From positions 62,001-126,000 of the forward strand of contig DATGLS010000031.1 in the NCBI GenBank assembly GCA_035293985.1: a stretch of DNA of 64,000 nucleotides, given 5' to 3'. The position numbers were made by a program, and so were the translations under genes. Position 1 is the first letter of the stretch. Each line of letters begins with the position of its first letter. A model generated the notes under the pieces. It searched no databases and was not told the DNA's origin. It saw only the letters and a program-made list of their open reading frames with translations. The DNA is from JAVDCA01 sp035293985. Its GTDB lineage: Bacteria > Pseudomonadota > Alphaproteobacteria > Rhizobiales > Xanthobacteraceae. Below, one piece after another: positions 15,740 to 24,697 of the stretch.

Positions 15740-17530
15740 TTACTGCGTCCTTTGTCGGGTCGCGGCAGATTTGCGCTTTTTCGCAACTGATCGCTGTCTC
15801 TCCCGCAACCGCCGCGTCCCCCTCTCATCCACCACCCCCGTCACCGCATCCACCACCACCCCATACATCTCCTTCGCCGCCTTCGCCGACACATACCCCT
15901 GCCGCACATCCTCCGCGACCGCCGCGGCCGGCCGCTCGCGCGGATCGCCATACCCACCCCCGCCGCCCGAGCGCATGCCATACGCATCGCCCGCCGCAAG
16001 CTGCGCCACCAGCACCTTGGCGTTGGGAAAGTCCTCTTTCCATTTTCCCCCGAGCCGGATCGACACCTGGTTGCCGGCCCCTTCCCGCCCGCCCTCCAAA
16101 CCCCACGGCTTGCAGTGCGCACGGTCCACCTGCGTATTGACCGTCATCGGCGCGCGCGCGCGCACCACGCGGTCGATGCCGAGGCCGCCGCGGTGGCGGC
16201 CGGCGCCGCCGGAGTCCTGGGCAAGGCGATAGTGCTCGACCAGCACCGGATATTTCGCCTCGGCCTGCTCGATCGGCGAGTTGTGAGTGTCGCCGTCGTT
16301 CATGCACACGGTCGCGGACACGCCGTCCTCGCTGCGCTTGGCGCCCCAGCCGCCGCCGAGCGGGCCCCAGTTGGCGATGAAGAATTCCTGCGTGCGCGGG
16401 TTGATGCCGTAGAACGGCGAGGTGAGGAGATCGGCGTGGTGGCCCGCGATGACGCGGTCGGGGATCGCGGGCGCGAGCGCCTTGAACACGGTGTCGACCA
16501 CGGTCATCGGATAGGTCATCCACTGCCGCATCGGCGCCGGGCGGACCGCGCTCACCACCGTGCCCTGGGGCGAGATCACCTCGAGGCTGCGGAAGGCGCC
16601 GTCGTTGATCGGATAGTCGGTCGGCGAGGTGACGCACTTGTACGCCATCTGGGCGCAGCCGAAGGCGGTCGAGGGGCCGGAGTTGTAGAAGCCGCGCACC
16701 TGGCGGGCGACGTTGGTCAGGTCGATGGTCATCTCGTCGCCCGCGACCTCGACGCGCACCTTGATCGGCACCGGCTTGCCGACCTCGACGCCGTCGTCGT
16801 CCATGAACGACTCGGCCTCGTATGTGCCGTCCGGGATGGTGAGCGTGCGGGCGCGGGCGGCGGCCTCGGCGTGGTCCATGATGGCGGCGATCGCGCCCAG
16901 CACCTCGTCGCGGCCGTAGCGCTCGATCAGCTGGAGGAAGCGGCGCTCGCCGGTCTTCACCGCGGTGACCTGCGCGCGCAGGTCGCCCATGGCGCGGTTG
17001 GGGATGCGCACGTTGAGGCGGATGATGTCGACGAGATCCTGGTTGACCACGCCCCGGTCCTGGTACTTGAGGATCGGAACCTGCAGGCCTTCCGAGTAGA
17101 TGTCGGTGGTCATGCCGCCGAGCGTGCCGCCGACGTCGATCCAGTGCGCCATGCAGCAGGAGAAGCCGACCAGCACGCCGTCGTGGAAGATCGGCAGCGT
17201 GAAGGTCATGTGATAGAGATGGCTGCCGGTCGTGTAGGCGTCGTTGGTGACGTAGATGTCGCCCGGTTTCATGTTCTCGCGGCCGAAATGCGCGATCTTC
17301 GCCTTGACGGTGTTGGCCATGCCGCGGATGAAGCTCGGCAGGCCGATGCCGATCGACACCGTGTCGCCGTCGGCGGTGAACAGGCCGGTGGTGAAGTCGA
17401 GCGCCTCGTAGATGATCATGTTGTAGGCGGTGCGCATGAGGTTGGTCTTCATCTCCTCGGTCACCGCGATGACCCCGTTGCGCACGATCTCGGTGACGAC
17501 GGGGTCGGGTTTGTGAGCGCCGTGATTCAT
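15740..17530 (-). CDS. hyuB: Hydantoinase/oxoprolinase B-family subunit (HyuB-like), intact
   Basis: I use the ATG at 17528-17530, which has GGAGG ten bases upstream, giving 596 residues, the usual length for HyuB. Family features run throughout: VTEIVRNGVIAVTEEMKTNL at the start, GDTVSIGIGLPSFIRGM, MKPGDIYVTNDAYTTGSHL, then VVDTVFKALAPAIPDRVIAG, THNSPIEQAEAKYP and a final GGGGGYGDPRER. HyuB works with HyuA to open cyclic amides (hydantoins, 5-oxoproline) with ATP, or in acetone-carboxylase-like enzymes. The hyuA gene lies directly upstream, separated by a GC-rich repeat. This is the parent type of the two broken copies at 4979 and 7045. The exact substrate cannot be told from sequence. Confidence 0.93.
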   Translation of the reverse strand: MNHGAHKPDPVVTEIVRNGVIAVTEEMKTNLMRTAYNMIIYEALDFTTGLFTADGDTVSIGIGLPSFIRGMANTVKAKIAHFGRENMKPGDIYVTNDAYTTGSHLYHMTFTLPIFHDGVLVGFSCCMAHWIDVGGTLGGMTTDIYSEGLQVPILKYQDRGVVNQDLVDIIRLNVRIPNRAMGDLRAQVTAVKTGERRFLQLIERYGRDEVLGAIAAIMDHAEAAARARTLTIPDGTYEAESFMDDDGVEVGKPVPIKVRVEVAGDEMTIDLTNVARQVRGFYNSGPSTAFGCAQMAYKCVTSPTDYPINDGAFRSLEVISPQGTVVSAVRPAPMRQWMTYPMTVVDTVFKALAPAIPDRVIAGHHADLLTSPFYGINPRTQEFFIANWGPLGGGWGAKRSEDGVSATVCMNDGDTHNSPIEQAEAKYPVLVEHYRLAQDSGGAGRHRGGLGIDRVVRARAPMTVNTQVDRAHCKPWGLEGGREGAGNQVSIRLGGKWKEDFPNAKVLVAQLAAGDAYGMRSGGGGGYGDPRERPAAAVAEDVRQGYVSAKAAKEMYGVVVDAVTGVVDERGTRRLRERQRSVAKKRKSAATRQRTQ

Positions 17531-17554
17531 CGGCAGCCTCCGACACGAACGCAT

Positions 17555-17841
17555 GCGCTTTCTGCTCCCCTCCCCCCGCGCGCGAAGCGCGTGGCGGGGA
17601 GGGGTCGGGGGTGGGGGGCGCCGCTTGCTCGGAGCAAGCGTGTTTGAGCGCCACCGCGAATTCGGAGCAAGCGTAGGCCCCCCACCCCTCGCTCAGCGGC
17701 TTCGCCGCTTCGCTCGACCCTCCCCGCCACGAAACCCGGGCCTGCCCGGGTTTCGCATTCAATGATGCGCAAATCGGGCCAGCCCGATTTGCGTGGGCGG
17801 GAGGGTAACGCGCGCGGCGCTGGTGTACCGAACCTCATCTC
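17555..17841. repeat. GC-rich repetitive spacer between hyuA and hyuB
   Basis: This spacer has several complementary blocks. The 5' part (CTCCCCTCCCCCCGCGCGCG) pairs in type with CCCCCCACCCCTCGCTCAG and CCCTCCCCGCCACG further on, and AAACCCGGGCCTGCCCGGGTTT at 17731-17752 is a perfect palindrome. GCTTGCTCGGAGCAAGC is another. The blocks resemble short dispersed repeats of GC-rich alphaproteobacteria. No gene is visible. It could fold strongly in the hyuAB transcript. Confidence 0.6.
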
Positions 17842-19920
17842 TCATTTCCCGACTGCGATGACCAAGTTTCCGAACGCATCCACTTCCACGACCGCCCCCG
17901 GCAGCACCACGGTGGTCGAGGCGTGCTCCTCGATCAGGGCGGGGCCGTCGATGCGATTGCCGGCCAGCAGGTGGGCGCGGGCGAAGGTCGGGGTGTCGAT
18001 GAACTGCTTGTCGAACCAGACGCGGCGCTTGCCGGTGTGGGCGGCGGACGACGGCATTGCGTCGCCGGCGGCGATCTTCTCCTGGGGCGGCTTGCGCATG
18101 ACGCCGGTGACGGTGGTGCGCAGGCTGACGATCTCGGCGCGCTCGGACTCGGCGTGAGTGCCGTAGCGCTGCTCGTGCATCTCGTCGAAGTGGCGCTTGA
18201 TGGCGGCGCGGTCCCGGCGCTCGAACACCTCCAGCGGCAGGTCGACCGTGACGGCGTGCTCCTGGCCGACATAGCGCATGTCGGCCGCGCGCTTGACGGC
18301 GATGCGCTCGGGCGCGACGGCCGCGGAGGCGATCGCCTTGCGGCCCTCCTGCTCGAGGGCGCGGAAGATGCGCTCCATGGCGGCGAAGTCGGCGTCGTCG
18401 AGGCGGGTGAACCAGGTGCGCACGTAGTCGTAGCGCAGATCGGAAAAAAGCATGCCGAAGGCGGAGAAGACGCCGGGCGCGCCCGGGATGATGACCTTGC
18501 GGATGCCGAGCTCGCGCGCGATCGCGAGCGCGTGCAGCGGCCCGGCGCCGCCATAGGCGACGAGGGCGAAATCGCCGACGTCGAGGCCGCGCTCGGTGGT
18601 GACGCCCTTGACGGCGTAGGACATGGCGGTGACGGCGATGCGCAGAATGCCGTCGGCGGCGGCGATCGGGTCGAGGCCGAGCGGGCCTGAGACCGCGGCG
18701 CGGATCGCGCGCTCGGCCGCGGTGACGTCGAGCCGCATCTCGCCGCCGAGGAAGCGCTCGGCGCCGAGCCGGCCGAGCAGCAGGTTGGCGTCGGTGACGG
18801 TCGGCTCGTCGCCGCCGAGCGCGTAGCAGGCGGGCCCGGGCGCCGCGCCCGCGCTCTGCGGGCCGACCCGCAGCGCGCCGTTCTCGACGCGCGCGATCGA
18901 GCCGCCGCCGGTGCCGACCTCGAAGATGTCCATCATGGCGATCTGCACCGGCAGCGCCCTGTCGTAGCCGCCGATCAGCGCCGTGCCGGTGGTGAGCGCC
19001 TCGCCCTTGTGGATGACGCCCGCCTTGGCGGTGGTGCCGCCCATGTCGAACGCGATGGCGCCGGGCAGGCCGAGCGCGTGACAGAGCGCCTGGGTGCCGA
19101 TGACGCCGGCGGCCGGGCCGGACTCGAGCATGCGCACGCAATGGGATTTCGCCTGGCTTGCCTCGTAGAGGCCGCCGGTCGACTGGACGACGAGGAACGA
19201 GCCCGCAAAGCCGGTGGCGCGGATGTGCGCGTCGATCTCGGCGAGGTAGCGGCGCACGCGCGGGCCGATATAGGCGTTGGCGGCGACGGTCGAGCAGCGC
19301 TCGAACTCGCGGTATTCCTGGCTGAGCTCGTGCGAGGCGGAGACGAACAGATCGGGATGCCTCGCCTCGAGCAGCTCCTTCGCGCGCAGCTCGTGCGCGG
19401 GATTGACGTAGGAGTTGAGGAAGAGGATCGCGACCGCCTCGACGCCGAGCTTCGCGAGACGGCGGCCGAGGGCGACGATCTCCTTCTCCTTCAGCGGCAC
19501 GAGCGCCTCGCCCTCGGCCAGCATGCGCTCGTTCACCTCGAAGCGCAGCGCGCGCTCGATCAGCGGCACGTGCTTGCGGAAATAGAGATTGTAGGCGTCG
19601 GGCCGGTTGATGCGGCCGATCTCGTAGACGTCGCGAAAGCCCTGGGTGATGACGAGGGCGGTCTTCGCGCCGGTGCGCTCCAGCATGGTGTTGATCGCGA
19701 TGGTCGAGCCGTGCAGGAAAAGGCTCGTCGCCGCGTAGTCGGTGCCGGCCTTGGCGACGCCCGCGTTGATGCCCTCGACCAGGCGGTGCGGCGTGGTCAG
19801 CACCTTGCCGAAGGAGAGGCGGCCGGTCGTGTCGTCGAACACCGCGATGTCGGTGAAGGTGCCGCCGATGTCGGCGGCGAGGCGCAGGCCGGCGGCGGTG
19901 GACAAGGATTTCAAAGCCAT
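17842..19920 (-). CDS. hyuA: Hydantoinase/oxoprolinase A-family subunit (HyuA-like)
   Basis: The 692-residue protein has the actin/Hsp70-like ATPase signature of the family, ADIGGTFTDIAVFDD, at about residues 16-30. A second phosphate-binding motif, AIAFDMGGTTAKAGVIHKG, and GTGGGSIARVENGALRVGP sit in the middle. AYGGAGPLHALAIARELG and the C-terminal domain (PALIEEHASTTVVLPGA) complete the standard HyuA order, and the length is normal. With HyuB it should form the ATP-dependent cyclic-amide hydrolase. Both are on the minus strand with hyuA first, so they probably form one operon despite the repetitive 311-base spacer. Confidence 0.93.
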   Translation of the reverse strand: MALKSLSTAAGLRLAADIGGTFTDIAVFDDTTGRLSFGKVLTTPHRLVEGINAGVAKAGTDYAATSLFLHGSTIAINTMLERTGAKTALVITQGFRDVYEIGRINRPDAYNLYFRKHVPLIERALRFEVNERMLAEGEALVPLKEKEIVALGRRLAKLGVEAVAILFLNSYVNPAHELRAKELLEARHPDLFVSASHELSQEYREFERCSTVAANAYIGPRVRRYLAEIDAHIRATGFAGSFLVVQSTGGLYEASQAKSHCVRMLESGPAAGVIGTQALCHALGLPGAIAFDMGGTTAKAGVIHKGEALTTGTALIGGYDRALPVQIAMMDIFEVGTGGGSIARVENGALRVGPQSAGAAPGPACYALGGDEPTVTDANLLLGRLGAERFLGGEMRLDVTAAERAIRAAVSGPLGLDPIAAADGILRIAVTAMSYAVKGVTTERGLDVGDFALVAYGGAGPLHALAIARELGIRKVIIPGAPGVFSAFGMLFSDLRYDYVRTWFTRLDDADFAAMERIFRALEQEGRKAIASAAVAPERIAVKRAADMRYVGQEHAVTVDLPLEVFERRDRAAIKRHFDEMHEQRYGTHAESERAEIVSLRTTVTGVMRKPPQEKIAAGDAMPSSAAHTGKRRVWFDKQFIDTPTFARAHLLAGNRIDGPALIEEHASTTVVLPGAVVEVDAFGNLVIAVGK

Positions 19921-19940
19921 TCGACATCAACCCATTCCGC

Positions 19941-20024
19941 CGTCATGCGCGGGCTTGTCCCGCGCATCCACGTCTTCGCCCCAGACAAAGACGTGGATGG
20001 CCGGGACAAGCCCGGCCATGACGG
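19941..20024. repeat. Palindromic intergenic repeat, family A, copy 1
   Basis: CGTCATGCGCGGGCTTGTCC runs into CATCCACGTCTT and, after a short loop, AAGACGTGGATGGCCGGGAC and CAAGCCCGGCCATGACGG. The two arms are near-perfect complements about 30 bases long, so RNA or DNA from here folds into a long hairpin. Related copies occur at 24354, 34289, 37301 and, degenerate, at 39486. Its six-frame reading gives spurious GLVPRIHV-type peptides, which are not genes. Confidence 0.85.
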
Positions 20025-20078
20025 ATCAATGCAGAGTGAACGGAAGCATGCCGATGTTCAAGTGCGCGGCGCGACTAC

Positions 20079-21101
20079 CTACTCGTGGTCGAGCAGGGCC
20101 GCGATCGCCTTGAGGTGGTTGCGGGCGTAGTTGGGCAGGCCGGAGCTGATCGAGTCGCCGGTGTTGAAGGTGCTGTTGCCGGCGATCACCTGGGCGGGGA
20201 TCAGGTTCCGCAGCACCGGGACGTTGGCGTATTCCTTCTTCTTCTCGAACAGCTCGGAATCGACGCCGAGCACCACGAAGGCGGTGACGACGGTCTGGCT
20301 CGCATTCGCCGGGTTCGCCTGGAAGACGGCGAGCAGCTTGCCGAACTGCATCACCTCGTTGACGTGGACGATGTTCTGCTCGAGCGCGCCGGCGATCGGC
20401 GCATCGACGCCGGTGAGCTTGCGATAGTCCGCGTCGTTGATCTCGGCGGCCGGCACGACGCGCAGCTCGCTCTGGAACTCGATCGTGTCGGAGTATTTCT
20501 TGCCGTGCTCCTTGATCTTGTTGACGAGCGCGATGCCGAGCGGGAGCTTGCCCTCGAGCTTGTACGTCGAGCCGATGCAGATGATCGTTCCGCCCCCTTG
20601 GCACCACTGGCGGTTCGGGTTGTGGTTGGCGCTCTGCGGCTCGTGGTTGGGGATCACGTCGTCGGGCGCGATCAGCTTGTGCTTGATCGCCGGGTCGATC
20701 TGCTCGAGGAACGGCAGCGTCACGTAGCGGGCGAGGTCGATCGAGGCGGCGGCGCGGTCGATGGTGAAGCGGCCCTCGGCGACGTAGACGTGCAGGTGCT
20801 TCTTGCGCGGCTTGGCGTTGGGCGAACGCAGCACCGGCTCCTCGTAGGTCGGAAAGAGGCCGAGATACTGCTTCTGCAGCATGCGGGTCTGCGCCCAGTC
20901 CTCGAAGCGCATCAGGCCGCTGGTGCGGTCGGCGAGGTCGTCGGCCTTGTGATCCGAGAACGCGATCGTCTGCGGCGCGATCCGGCTCACCGGCACGGCC
21001 GCGACCGAGCCGACCTCGACGATCCTGAAGGGCGCGACCGTCGCGGCGCAGGCGATGCCGGCCGCCGCGATCGAGCCGAGAAGCAATCCGACGACGCGCA
21101 T
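20079..21101 (-). CDS. Secreted protein of unknown function, coupled to the PBP1A-like gene
   Basis: The ATG at 21099-21101 lies ten bases after the stop of the penicillin-binding protein gene and has AGGACAAG as ribosome binding site. The 340-residue product has an N-terminal signal peptide (MRVVGLLLGSIAAAGIACAA). Its body is soluble with KHLHVYVAEGRFTIDRA, VTLPFLEQIDPAIKHKL, GTIICIGSTYKLEGKLP and a conserved-looking middle with an Asn/His-rich loop near 157-170. I do not recognise the family. Tight linkage suggests a role in the cell envelope with the PBP, which is inference. A longer frame extends upstream into the PBP gene and is a shadow. Confidence 0.75.
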   Translation of the reverse strand: MRVVGLLLGSIAAAGIACAATVAPFRIVEVGSVAAVPVSRIAPQTIAFSDHKADDLADRTSGLMRFEDWAQTRMLQKQYLGLFPTYEEPVLRSPNAKPRKKHLHVYVAEGRFTIDRAAASIDLARYVTLPFLEQIDPAIKHKLIAPDDVIPNHEPQSANHNPNRQWCQGGGTIICIGSTYKLEGKLPLGIALVNKIKEHGKKYSDTIEFQSELRVVPAAEINDADYRKLTGVDAPIAGALEQNIVHVNEVMQFGKLLAVFQANPANASQTVVTAFVVLGVDSELFEKKKEYANVPVLRNLIPAQVIAGNSTFNTGDSISSGLPNYARNHLKAIAALLDHE

Positions 21102-21111
21102 CTTGTCCTGT

Positions 21112-24100
21112 TCAGTTCGTCCGGTTGTTCCAGAAGTAGTCGGGATCGTAGCGCCGCTCGGTCGATCCTTGATAATCGTAGGGCCGCTCCGGCACCGGGC
21201 GCACCGGCGCACGGTTGGCCTGTCCCGGCACGCGCGGCGGCTGTTGCGGCGGAGGCGGCGGATCGTTGTTGAACCAGCCGCCGAACAGGCCGCGATTGCC
21301 GTTGTTGTAGTACGGATTCGGCTGATAGGGCTGGCCGTTGTTGTAGTACGGCTGGCCGTTGTTGCCGTAGTAGCCGTTGCCCTGCTGGCCGTAGGGATAG
21401 CCCTGCTGCTGGTCATCGTCGCGCGGATAGGTCGTGCTCGCGTCGAGCTCGCTGACGATACGGTACTGGGTGTCGTCCACCTGGCCGTCCGGGTCGCGGC
21501 GGAAGGCCTCGATGATGGTGCCCGGGCCGCGCTGGGTGACGCGGCTGCCGCTCGCGAGATCGACCGGCATCAGCACGAGGTTGCGGCGCGCCTCGGCGGA
21601 GGGCGGCGCGAGCGGCGTGCGCGGCGCATAATCGGCCCAGCTCGCCTCGATGATCTGGCGGAAGATCGGCACGGCGACGTGGCCGCCGGTCTCGCCGCCG
21701 CCGAGGGTGCGGCGGCCGTTGCCGTTGTCGTAGCCGACCCACACCACGACGGTGACGTCGTTGCTGAAGCCGGCGAACCAGGCGTCGTTCTCGTCCTCGC
21801 TGGTGCCGGTCTTGCCGGCGATGTAGGGCGCGAGATCGCGCATCGAGGCGGCGGTGCCGCGCGCGACCACGCCCTGGAGCATCGATTTGAGCTGATAGAA
21901 CGAGGCGCGGTCGGCCGAGCCGAGCCACACCGGCGGCTTCCTGTCGTCGCGCCACACCGTGCGGCCATCCTCCTCGACCGAGGCGATCGCGTGCGGCGCC
22001 GGGCGCGCGCCCTCGTTGGCGATGGCGGCATAGAACGCGGCGAGATCGATCATGCGCACCGGCTGGGCGCCGAGCACGATCGGATAATAGTGCTGGCACT
22101 TGGCGTAGAGCTGCGCCTCCTCGGCGAGCTCGCACACGCGGTCGAGGCTGAGCTCGGGCGTCTGGTCGATGCCGCCGTCGAGGAGACCGGCGGTCGCGAG
22201 GTTGCGCGAGTTCTCGAGCGCACGGCGCAGGGTGACGACGCCCCACCCGTTGCCGCCGTAGCTGCGCGGCGACCAGTAGTCGCGCTCGCGATCGCTGCCG
22301 TTGATCGGCGGCAGGGTGACGGGCTCGTCGCGGATGAGCGTGTTGGGCTGCAGGCCGGCGCGCAGGGCCGCGAGATACGTGAGCGGCTTGACGGTCGAGC
22401 CGGGCTGGCGCTGGGTCTGCGCCGTGCGATTGAGCTGGCTCACGCCGTAGGAGAAGCCGCCGGCCATGGCGAGGATGCGGCCGGTCTTGTTCTCGAGCAC
22501 GATCGCGGCGCCCTCGACGGTCGGCCGCACGCGCAGATCGGCGCGGGCCGCGACGCGGCCCTTGACGCGGCCGTTCGCCTCGACCACGCGCACGAAGACG
22601 ACGTCGTAGAGCTGCAGGCGGCGCTCGATCGCGGCGCTGCCGGTGTGCAGCGGCAGGACGCGGCCGTCGGCGAGGCCGACGCGGATGCCCTCGCCGCGCC
22701 GCGACGACCCCGTGGGCCCCGTCGCCGGGATGACGATCGCCGGCGTCCAGTGCACGTCGAGCAGCGGCAGATAGGCCTCGCTGAGCGCCTGCTGCCAGTC
22801 GGGCATCGACGGGGAGCTCGGTGCAGAACCGGGCGGCGATGTCGCGACGCTGTCGGTGGTGGCGGGCGCCGCCGGCGGCGTCGCCGCATCGGTCGGCGTG
22901 AGCGCGGCGGCGCGGGCCGCGTCGATCTGCTTGACGGCGTCGGCGAGGTTCGCCTCCGGGCCTTTGAAGTCGACCCGCCCGTTGTCGATCTCGTATTGGG
23001 CGAGGCCCTCCTGCAGCGCGGCCTCGGTCGCGGACTGCAGCGCCGGGTAGATGGTCGAGTGAATCGTGTAGGTCGCGTTGGCGAGGGGCGCGAGGCCCGG
23101 CACCGTCTTGATCTCGCGGGTGAGGTAATCGAAGAAATAGCGCGAGGCCTCGCGGCGCCGGCGCGGGACCGGGATCACGCGCGGCAGCTTGTCCTGGTTC
23201 TGCTTGAGCTGATCCGCCGTGATCACGCCGTCTTCCTTCATGCGGCCGAGGACGTAGTCGAGGCGCTCGCGGGCGCGATCGGGGGCGCGCTCGGGGCTGA
23301 AGTAGTTCGGGCCCTTGACGAGACCGGCGAGGAGCGCGCCTTCGGCGAGCGTGACGTCCTTGATCGACTTGCCGAAGTAGCTGCGCGCCGCCATCTCGAC
23401 GCCCCAGGAGTTGCGGCCGAAATAGATCGAGTTGAGGTAGAGCTCGAGGATCTCCTGCTTGGTCAGGATCTGCTCCACCTTCGCGGTGACCAGAATCTCG
23501 CGGACCTTGCGCTCGTAGGTGACGTCGTCGCCGACCAGCACGTTCTTGACCATCTGCTGGGTGATGGTCGAGCCGCCCTGCGGGCGCCCCGGCTGCATCA
23601 TGTTGACCACGAAGGCGCGCACGAGGCCGCGCTCGTCGATGCCCTTGTGCTCGAAGAAGCGCTGGTCCTCGGCGGAGATGAAGGCGCGCTGCACGAAATC
23701 GGGAATCTGGCTGAGCGGCACGGCAACGCGCCGGTTGCCGGGCTCGTAGAGCTCGGCGAAATGCGCCTTCCGGGCATCGAGCACTTCCGAGGGGCTGGCG
23801 AGCTTGAGACCCTTGAGGCGGGAGGCGTCGGGCAGGTTGGCGGCGGCCTTGTCGTAGAAGTCGATGATCGCGGCGAGATCGACCGGGGTCGGGTCCGGCA
23901 TCTCGTTCTTGCACAGCTCGCGGTAGGCCGGGTCGAGGTCGGCGAAATTGAGGCCGTGGAATTCCTTGACCTTGCTGGTCGCGATCTTGGGGTCGGCGAG
24001 CGCGGTCTCGACCAGGTCGTCGAGCGGCAGGTTCTCGACCTTGAACACCTTGCGCATATGGTCGCAGCCGGCGCGCAGCAGCTCGAGCACCTGGGTGCGG

Positions 24101-24201
24101 TCAGCGGTGTCGTCGAAATGGGTTTTCACGTCGTCCGGCCGGGTCGAGACCTGGCTCAGCGCTAGGACGACCGCCAAAACCTTGACGAGGACCGATTCCA
24201 T
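21112..24201 (-). CDS. Class A penicillin-binding protein (PBP1A-like transglycosylase-transpeptidase)
   Basis: The 1029-residue protein has an N-terminal hydrophobic segment (ESVLVKVLAVVLALSQV), then a unique ~130-residue region. A GT51 transglycosylase domain follows with FISAEDQRFFEHKGID (catalytic Glu 178), QGGSTITQQMVKNVL and LAEGALLAGLVKGPNYF. The transpeptidase domain has GSTVKPLTYL (active Ser at about 601), SRNLATAGLL and AGKTGTSEDEND at about 793-804. It ends in a ~110-residue low-complexity tail rich in Tyr, Gly, Asn, Gln and Pro. It would polymerise and crosslink peptidoglycan in the periplasm, anchored in the inner membrane. The N-terminal insert and the prion-like tail are unusual for PBP1A. 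The next gene (20079-21101) is probably co-transcribed. Confidence 0.93.
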   Translation of the reverse strand: MESVLVKVLAVVLALSQVSTRPDDVKTHFDDTADRTQVLELLRAGCDHMRKVFKVENLPLDDLVETALADPKIATSKVKEFHGLNFADLDPAYRELCKNEMPDPTPVDLAAIIDFYDKAAANLPDASRLKGLKLASPSEVLDARKAHFAELYEPGNRRVAVPLSQIPDFVQRAFISAEDQRFFEHKGIDERGLVRAFVVNMMQPGRPQGGSTITQQMVKNVLVGDDVTYERKVREILVTAKVEQILTKQEILELYLNSIYFGRNSWGVEMAARSYFGKSIKDVTLAEGALLAGLVKGPNYFSPERAPDRARERLDYVLGRMKEDGVITADQLKQNQDKLPRVIPVPRRRREASRYFFDYLTREIKTVPGLAPLANATYTIHSTIYPALQSATEAALQEGLAQYEIDNGRVDFKGPEANLADAVKQIDAARAAALTPTDAATPPAAPATTDSVATSPPGSAPSSPSMPDWQQALSEAYLPLLDVHWTPAIVIPATGPTGSSRRGEGIRVGLADGRVLPLHTGSAAIERRLQLYDVVFVRVVEANGRVKGRVAARADLRVRPTVEGAAIVLENKTGRILAMAGGFSYGVSQLNRTAQTQRQPGSTVKPLTYLAALRAGLQPNTLIRDEPVTLPPINGSDRERDYWSPRSYGGNGWGVVTLRRALENSRNLATAGLLDGGIDQTPELSLDRVCELAEEAQLYAKCQHYYPIVLGAQPVRMIDLAAFYAAIANEGARPAPHAIASVEEDGRTVWRDDRKPPVWLGSADRASFYQLKSMLQGVVARGTAASMRDLAPYIAGKTGTSEDENDAWFAGFSNDVTVVVWVGYDNGNGRRTLGGGETGGHVAVPIFRQIIEASWADYAPRTPLAPPSAEARRNLVLMPVDLASGSRVTQRGPGTIIEAFRRDPDGQVDDTQYRIVSELDASTTYPRDDDQQQGYPYGQQGNGYYGNNGQPYYNNGQPYQPNPYYNNGNRGLFGGWFNNDPPPPPQQPPRVPGQANRAPVRPVPERPYDYQGSTERRYDPDYFWNNRTN

Positions 24202-24353
24202 TATGTGACCCGAACCCGCGTGCCCGCCGGGAAGATCGCCCGGGACCGTTACATTCCTACTAAAAGGCTTTTTGGGGGAGGCCGTTCCGGGCGGCGCGAT
24301 GGCGGCGCCCGTTTATTTTTTTCGCCGGCAGCCTGCGGCGAGGAATCCGCCGT

Positions 24354-24512
24354 CGTCATGGCCGGGCTTGGCTTGGCTTGGCTTGGCTTGGCTTGGCTTG
24401 GCTTGGCTTGGCTTGGCTTGGCTTGGCTTGGCTTGTCCTGGCTTGTCCCGGCCATCCACGTCTTGCTTGGCGGCAAAGACGTGGATGCCCGGGACAAGCC
24501 CGGGCATGACGG
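24354..24512. repeat. Palindromic repeat family A, copy 2, carrying a microsatellite
   Basis: The flanks (GTCATGGCCGGGCTTG and ACAAGCCCGGGCATGACGG) and the inner CATCCACGTCTTG with AAGACGTGGATGCCCGGGAC are those of the family A repeat. The left arm has been expanded by a run of GCTTG units (24366-24435), so this copy is about 75 bases longer than the others. The region from 24202 to 24697, upstream of the divergent mrcA-type and cysJ genes, holds no other feature I can support. Confidence 0.85.
24366..24435. repeat. Pentanucleotide microsatellite (GCTTG)14
   Basis: Fourteen exact GCTTG units run from 24366 to 24435, followed by TCCTG, one more GCTTG and TCCCG. The unit equals a piece of the normal repeat arm (GGGCTTGTCCCGG), so it arose by slippage within the family A element. 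The run lies in the divergent region between the PBP gene and cysJ, roughly 150 bases upstream of the PBP start and 260 bases upstream of cysJ. Confidence 0.95.
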
Positions 24513-24697
24513 AGTGGGCGCCGCGGGCGCACCCTGAGCCGCATTCCGGCATGATGGATCGTTTGTGCGCTGCCGCACGCGGGGAAATTATCTACTGCCA
24601 AATTGGACATACTGGCACATCGTTCTTTTTTGTCGTCAGACCTTGCCCGTATTCAGAATAATCATTCTATTCCAGGGGCAAAAGCCGGATTCAGCCC

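Noticed and set aside
21055..24165. A 1036-codon open frame on the plus strand
   Set aside because: It lies antisense to the PBP gene, with Arg/Ala/Gly/Val-rich random composition and no motif; it is a shadow of GC-rich coding DNA.
24366..24435. Short tandem array considered as a CRISPR
   Set aside because: Five-base head-to-tail units without spacers; no cas genes.
24205..24537. An open frame with repeated LGLAW peptide units
   Set aside because: The peptide repeat is only the translation of the GCTTG microsatellite; there is no ribosome binding site or conserved flank.
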